From Acidobacteriota bacterium (GTDB lineage Bacteria; Acidobacteriota; Vicinamibacteria; Vicinamibacterales; 2-12-FULL-66-21), in the NCBI GenBank assembly GCA_020200195.1, contig JAIVJE010000381.1, forward strand, positions 1 to 9,304: a stretch of DNA of 9,304 bases. Reading direction: 5' to 3'. Shown one piece after another: positions 5,724-9,304 of this stretch. Below the pieces are notes generated by a model that had not been told where the DNA came from, did not search any database, and worked only from the letters and a program-made list of their open reading frames with translations. Each line of letters starts with the position of its first letter. The stretch's first letter is position 1. A program made the position numbers and the translations under genes.

Positions 5724-6319
5724 TGAATCATCGCTCGCAGCGCGTCACGCAGCGCCTGCTCGAACGGTGCATCAGGCGCCGACTCGATCACGCGGTCGAC
5801 CGCCGTTTCGGCGGCAGGACGTGGGTAACCCAGATTGAGGAGCGCCGAGAGCAGATCGGCACGCCTGCCATCTTCTGCGGGCGCTTCGGCCGCCGTCTGT
5901 CCGATGCCCTGAAGCGCCGGCGGAAGGCGATCTTTCAGCTCCAGGCCGATCCGCTCCGCAGTTTTTTTCCCGATACCCGGAATAGCGGTGAGTCGGGCGG
6001 TGTCCTGAGTCCTGATCGCACGAATCAGTTCGACCGGTTCGATCCCCGAGAGTACCGCGAGCGCCAGTCGTGGACCAACGCCGCTGATTGAGATGAGCCG
6101 CTCGAACAGGCTCTGCTCGAGCGTCGTCGCGAATCCATAGAGCGCAATCACGTCCTCGCGCACGTGTGTGTGGACGCGCAGCGATACCGCAGCGCCAGGC
6201 TCACCGAGCACGTAGAATGTCGACAGCGGCACCTGGACGTCGTAGCCTACTCCGCCGACGTCGACAATCAGGCGGCTGGGACCCTTTTCGAGCAGTGTGC
6301 CCGCCAGCAGCGCGATCAC
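5708..6319 (-). CDS. ruvA: Holliday junction DNA helicase subunit RuvA
   Basis: RuvA tetramers bind four-way junctions, hold them square-planar and recruit RuvB. The 203-residue length is typical. Domain I (OB fold, about 1-63) includes the acidic pin E55-D56 in VREDVIALYGF. Domain II has two helix-hairpin-helix motifs, ISGVGPRLALAVL (78-90) and IPGIGKKTAERI (113-124). A flexible acidic linker (about 138-151) leads to the RuvB-binding domain III (about 152-198). The start is GTG, overlapping the ruvC stop as GTGA (6316-6319). The last codons are made of 7-base repeats and enter a hairpin, so the very C-terminus (IQGGRR) is probably not conserved. Confidence 0.97.
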   Translation of the reverse strand: MIALLAGTLLEKGPSRLIVDVGGVGYDVQVPLSTFYVLGEPGAAVSLRVHTHVREDVIALYGFATTLEQSLFERLISISGVGPRLALAVLSGIEPVELIRAIRTQDTARLTAIPGIGKKTAERIGLELKDRLPPALQGIGQTAAEAPAEDGRRADLLSALLNLGYPRPAAETAVDRVIESAPDAPFEQALRDALRAMIQGGRR

Positions 6320-6858
6320 GGCCGATAGTCACGCCACGTGCGCGGCGCCGAGGGCGGCAGCTCGGCGCGGAGACGCACGGCCGCCGAACCGGGGCGGGAT
6401 TGCAGATGACAGATCGCCACCGCGAGCGCGTCCGCGACGTCGTGGGGCGCCGGTGCCGCATCGAGCCCGAGCAGGAGCTTCACCATCTGCTGAACCTGGT
6501 GCTTGTCGGCGCGACCGTATCCCACCACTGCCCGCTTGATCTCTGCCGGCGCGTATTCGAAGACGGGAAGACTCGCTTCCGAGGCGGCCAGCAGGGCAAC
6601 GCCGCGCGCGTGTCCCAGCTTCAACGCGCTGCGAACATTGCGGAAGTGAAAGATACTCTCGACGGCAACGCAGTCGGGCTGGTGACGCGTCAGCAGTGCC
6701 GCGAGGCCGGCGTGGATCACATGGAGCTTGTCGGGAAACGTCGCGCCGGGAGGGGCGGACAGGTATCCGCAGATGATGAGCTGATGCCGATTGCCGACCT
6801 CTTCGACGCAGCCGTATCCGGTACGGTCTGAGCCGGGATCGATCCCGAAAATCTTCAC
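6316..6858 (-). CDS. ruvC: Holliday junction resolvase RuvC
   Basis: RuvC is a dimeric Mg2+-dependent endonuclease that cuts Holliday junctions symmetrically, completing recombinational repair with RuvAB. From the GTG at 6858 it has 180 residues. Catalytic acids are visible: D7 in FGIDPGSDRTGYG, E67 in VAVESIF, and D140 and D143 in HDVADALAVAICH. The conserved FRNVRSALKLGHARGV and YAPAEIKRAVVGYGRADKHQV segments are present. The open frame extends upstream to 6906, but the family begins at the chosen VKIFGIDPGS, and this GTG forms a GTGA overlap with the yebC stop (6855-6858). Translation is thus likely coupled through yebC, ruvC and ruvA. Confidence 0.96.
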   Translation of the reverse strand: MKIFGIDPGSDRTGYGCVEEVGNRHQLIICGYLSAPPGATFPDKLHVIHAGLAALLTRHQPDCVAVESIFHFRNVRSALKLGHARGVALLAASEASLPVFEYAPAEIKRAVVGYGRADKHQVQQMVKLLLGLDAAPAPHDVADALAVAICHLQSRPGSAAVRLRAELPPSAPRTWRDYRP

Positions 6859-7604
6859 GCCAAGGACGCCTCGATCTCCTTCTCTTCGATGTCGGCGTTC
6901 GACCACACTTTTTTCGTGTCCTCGTGCTCCTCGGCGGCCTCCATCAGCCTTACCATCTGCTGCGCCGGCTTGCCTTCGAGCTTCACGTAGTTCTGCGGCA
7001 GCATGGCGATCTCGGCCGCGCCCGGTTCGACGCCCAGCGCCTTGACTCCGTCGAGGACCTGCTGAAACGCCTCGGGCGCCGACACGATTTCCCAGCTGTC
7101 CCCGTCATCGCGCATGTCGTCGGCGCCGGCCTCGAGCGCCGCCGCCAGCAACGCTTCCTCTCCCGCCTTGCTCTTCTCGATGACGATGTAGCCCTTTTTG
7201 ACGAACATCCAGGCGACGCTGTTGGCTTCACCGAGGTGGCCACCGTACTTCGCGAGCAAGTGCCGCATCTCTCCGACCGTGCGGTTCTTGTTGTCGGTCA
7301 GCGTTTCGATGATCAGGGCCGCACCGCCCGGCCCGTACCCTTCGTACGTGATCTCCTCGTACGACACGCCCGGGAGCTCGCCGGTGCCACGCTGGATCGC
7401 CCGCTTGATGTTGTCGGCGGGCATGTTGACCGCCTTGGCCTCGGCGATGATCGTACGCAGACGGGGGTTCGAGTCAGGGTCGCCGCCGCCGCCGCGCGCG
7501 GCAACGGTCAGTTCCTTGATGATGCGCGTGAACACCTTCCCGCGCTTCGCATCAGCGGCACCCTTTTTGTGCTTGATTGTGTGCCATTTGGAATGGCCGG
7601 ACAT
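6855..7604 (-). CDS. yebC: YebC/PmpR/TACO1-family protein
   Basis: A 249-residue, full-length member. The family was long annotated as a transcriptional regulator (PmpR in Pseudomonas); later work on TACO1/YebC points to helping ribosomes through difficult sequences such as polyproline. Hallmarks are the N-terminal MSGHSKWHTIKHKKGAADAK and KVFTRIIKEL, then NMPADNIKRAIQRGTGE, the EGYGPGG loop, and NKNRTVGEMRHLLAKYGG. The ATG at 7604 is preceded by GGGGAG with a nine-base spacer, the clearest Shine-Dalgarno sequence in this gene string. The location just upstream of ruvC-ruvA-ruvB is common across bacteria. Its stop overlaps the ruvC start by four bases. Confidence 0.96.
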   Translation of the reverse strand: MSGHSKWHTIKHKKGAADAKRGKVFTRIIKELTVAARGGGGDPDSNPRLRTIIAEAKAVNMPADNIKRAIQRGTGELPGVSYEEITYEGYGPGGAALIIETLTDNKNRTVGEMRHLLAKYGGHLGEANSVAWMFVKKGYIVIEKSKAGEEALLAAALEAGADDMRDDGDSWEIVSAPEAFQQVLDGVKALGVEPGAAEIAMLPQNYVKLEGKPAQQMVRLMEAAEEHEDTKKVWSNADIEEKEIEASLA

Positions 7605-7643
7605 GTCTTGAAACTCCCCAATGAGCCGAGGAAAAGCGGGCTG

Positions 7644-7649
7644 ATATTA
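7644..7649 (-). promoter_or_regulatory. Possible -10 box upstream of yebC
   Basis: The 59-base gap between the second methyltransferase and yebC contains TAATAT on the minus strand, five of six matches to a -10 box, about 40 bases before the yebC ATG. I see no convincing -35 element at the usual spacing. It suggests that yebC-ruv may have its own transcription start in addition to readthrough from the methyltransferases. Confidence 0.25.
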
Positions 7650-7663
7650 CCACACGAACCCAA

Positions 7664-8434
7664 CTACCTTCTGGCCGCGAGAATCACCCAGACGTCGGCG
7701 CGGCGATCCCACGGCCCGCCGTGGTAGTCGCCGAGCACCGCCTGAATCCGGAAACCAGCTCTCTCGAGCCGACGTGTCATCTGCGGCACGCTCAACGTGC
7801 GGAACGTCAGCGCGAACCGCCGGACCCGGCGCTCGCGCCCCTTGCGCTCGACATATTCCTGGTCGAAGATCGTCAGCCTGCGCCGGCGATCCTGCCGAAC
7901 CGATTCTATCAACGTCAGGCGCGTGTGCTGCCCACGCCGTCCGGTGAGGCTGGTGCGGCGCTCGTACTCGGCCCACCGCGGCAGATCCGGAACGAGATCG
8001 ATGCCAAGCAAACCGCCGCGCCGGAGCACGCGGGCGACCGACGCGAGCGTGCGCTGCAGATCCGCTTCGCGCGTCAGCGACTGCAGAATGCCGTACGGCG
8101 CCATCACGAGGGCAAATCCTGGTCGCGCTCGAAACGGCAGCGACCGAATGTCGCCGCGGACAAGGTGAGCCTGCGTGTTCAGGTGCGCGCGGCGGAGACG
8201 CTGCCGGGCGCGAGACAGCATCGCCGGCGACCGATCGATGCCAATGAGTGTGGCGCCGGCACGAGCCACCGGCACCGCGATGCGGCCGGTCCCGCAGCCA
8301 AGTTCGAGCACCCGGCCGTCCTGCGCGGCGGCCAGCCGCTGCCAGAAGACGACGTCGCGGCGTCCGACCGTCTGCGCGTTCTCCCAGTCGTAGAACGGCG
8401 CGTACTCGTCCCAGCCGTGCCAGCCCTCGCTCAC
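7664..8434 (-). CDS. Class I SAM-dependent methyltransferase, substrate unknown
   Basis: A 256-residue Rossmann-fold methyltransferase. Motif I is VLELGCGTG (42-50), followed by IGIDRSPAML (65-73, with the ribose-binding Asp), RGDIRSLPF (93-101, adenine-binding region), the LVMAPYGILQSL strand-helix and RVLRRGGLLGIDLVPD (135-150). The C-terminal part (IFDQEYVERKGRERRVRRFALTFRTLS, then LERAGF) is typical of small-molecule methyltransferases with a beta extension, but does not name a substrate. The frame runs open far upstream, yet the homology starts at the GTG of SEGWHGWDEYAPFYDW, which overlaps the preceding stop as GTGA (8431-8434). The coupling implies it works with, or is made in ratio to, the upstream methyltransferase. 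Confidence 0.88.
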   Translation of the reverse strand: MSEGWHGWDEYAPFYDWENAQTVGRRDVVFWQRLAAAQDGRVLELGCGTGRIAVPVARAGATLIGIDRSPAMLSRARQRLRRAHLNTQAHLVRGDIRSLPFRARPGFALVMAPYGILQSLTREADLQRTLASVARVLRRGGLLGIDLVPDLPRWAEYERRTSLTGRRGQHTRLTLIESVRQDRRRRLTIFDQEYVERKGRERRVRRFALTFRTLSVPQMTRRLERAGFRIQAVLGDYHGGPWDRRADVWVILAARR

Positions 8435-9273
8435 CCCTCGCGCTGGCCCACGGTCGCAAACAGCATCGTGTGCTGGATCTCGACAAACGCGGTTCCGGCG
8501 GCCTTCGCTTCCGTGGCGTAGCGCTCCAGCGACGTGAGGTATTCGCGTCCCAGATCCTGGACCTCGCCGCCGGACGCTTTTTCCAGCGCCTGCTCCACGG
8601 CGGCACGCCGGTCGGTCCATATCGCGGGCGGCGGCGCACCGAGCTGCGATCGCGACACGGGGAACAGCTGCACGTCGAGCGGCTCGACGCCTATCCTCGC
8701 GAACAGCGCCGGCAGTTTGGGGCCAACGGCCAGATCGGCGGCCTCCCCGCGACTGCGCGCCAGCGCGGAAAAGAAACGGCCCGCGGTTTCGTACGCGCGT
8801 CCGCCGGCGTCGACGGAACTGTAAAAGTACCGCGCGGAGTTGTCCGGTTCGACTGCGACGATCCGCCCTCCGGGGCGCGTGACCCGGGCAAATTCGCGCA
8901 CGGCCTGCTCGACGTCCCGAAGATGCTGCAACACCGCGACGCAGAACACCGCGTCGAAGCTCGACTCGCCGAACGGCAGGGCGCACGCATCCGCCACGGC
9001 GAACTCCACACGGATATTGTGCGATCGCACCGCGGTGTGGGCCTCGCGCACGCGCTCGAGGACCAGGTCGACGCCGACGAGCCTCATCTGCGACAGGCGC
9101 AGGCGCGAGAGCTTCACCTCCGCCGTGCCGGTGCCGCACCCGACGTCGAGGATCTGTTTCCCGGCCCGCGGCTGCACGGTGTCGCGGACGAACGACGTGA
9201 AGGCATCGTCCCACCAGCGCTCCCGCAGATGTTTGAGGGTGGATGATGTGAGTGCGTCGACCTCTCGCGCCAT
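8431..9273 (-). CDS. Class I SAM-dependent methyltransferase (UbiE/Methyltransf_11-like), substrate unknown
   Basis: A 280-residue protein with motif I ILDVGCGTGT (41-50), the acidic ribose-binding D69 in VGVDLVLERV, ADACALPFGESSFDAVF (94-110) and RPGGRIVAVEPD (133-144). This order is that of UbiE-like class I methyltransferases. The N-terminus (LKHLRERWWDDAFTSFVRDTV) is a lid-like helix, and the C-terminal 120 residues (with the LGREYLTSLERYA region) are less conserved and should set the substrate. ATG at 9273 is the chosen start; only 31 bases of upstream sequence are present, so its promoter cannot be judged, though TACATT sits about 10 bases before the ATG. It is the first visible gene of the minus-strand string and shares a GTGA overlap with the next methyltransferase. 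Confidence 0.88.
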   Translation of the reverse strand: MAREVDALTSSTLKHLRERWWDDAFTSFVRDTVQPRAGKQILDVGCGTGTAEVKLSRLRLSQMRLVGVDLVLERVREAHTAVRSHNIRVEFAVADACALPFGESSFDAVFCVAVLQHLRDVEQAVREFARVTRPGGRIVAVEPDNSARYFYSSVDAGGRAYETAGRFFSALARSRGEAADLAVGPKLPALFARIGVEPLDVQLFPVSRSQLGAPPPAIWTDRRAAVEQALEKASGGEVQDLGREYLTSLERYATEAKAAGTAFVEIQHTMLFATVGQREG

Positions 9274-9304
9274 CGGTTCTGTAATGTACCAGAATGTTGT
9301 TGGG

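Noticed and set aside
4956..5726. 256-codon + strand frame opposite ruvB
   Set aside because: ruvB on the other strand is complete with all motifs; this frame is a shadow.
8435..9214. Upstream extension of the second methyltransferase to 9214
   Set aside because: The extra 260 codons are the out-of-frame reading of the first methyltransferase; homology begins at the GTG at 8434.
8248..9246. 332-codon + strand frame opposite the methyltransferases
   Set aside because: It has no recognisable motif and is fully covered by two clear methyltransferase genes on the minus strand.

Overview
The window looks like chromosomal DNA from a GC-rich bacterium. The protein style and the intergenic repeats would fit an Acidobacteriota-like lineage (for example a Vicinamibacteria relative), but no rRNA or marker gene here proves it. 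Nearly all of the sequence is coding and genes are tightly packed. Every overlapping gene pair uses the same four-base stop/start overlap, GTGA.

Left part (1-904): a two-gene toxin-antitoxin module on the + strand, a Phd/YefM-type antitoxin followed by a PIN-domain (VapC) ribonuclease. A candidate promoter and inverted-repeat operator lie at the antitoxin start. The 120-base gap to the next, convergent gene holds a 14-bp palindrome and a degenerate array of 7-base repeats.

Middle (905-3968): a minus-strand protein whose C-terminal half is an NHEJ-type LigD polymerase/primase domain, joined in frame to an N-terminal domain of about 190 residues that I cannot assign. Diverging from it is a + strand polytopic membrane glycosyltransferase of the GT-C (ArnT/PMT-like) fold. 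It ends at a long imperfect hairpin that also begins at the stop codon of the next, convergent gene.

Right part (3969-9273): a minus-strand gene string, read from right to left: two translationally coupled SAM-dependent methyltransferases, a YebC/PmpR/TACO1-family protein, ruvC, ruvA, ruvB, and a fabH (KAS III) copy. The yebC-ruvC-ruvA-ruvB block encodes the complete Holliday-junction branch migration and resolution machinery (RuvAB motor, RuvC resolvase). fabH is broken: about 100 codons including the catalytic cysteine are missing and the two remaining pieces are in different frames.

The most notable points are the unusual LigD-polymerase fusion, the internally deleted fabH, and 7-base repeat arrays at two gene ends. 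One of these arrays folds into a 14-bp hairpin across the ruvA stop codon. I see no CRISPR array, tRNA, rRNA, insertion sequence or phage gene. I did not find a clearly new multigene system.
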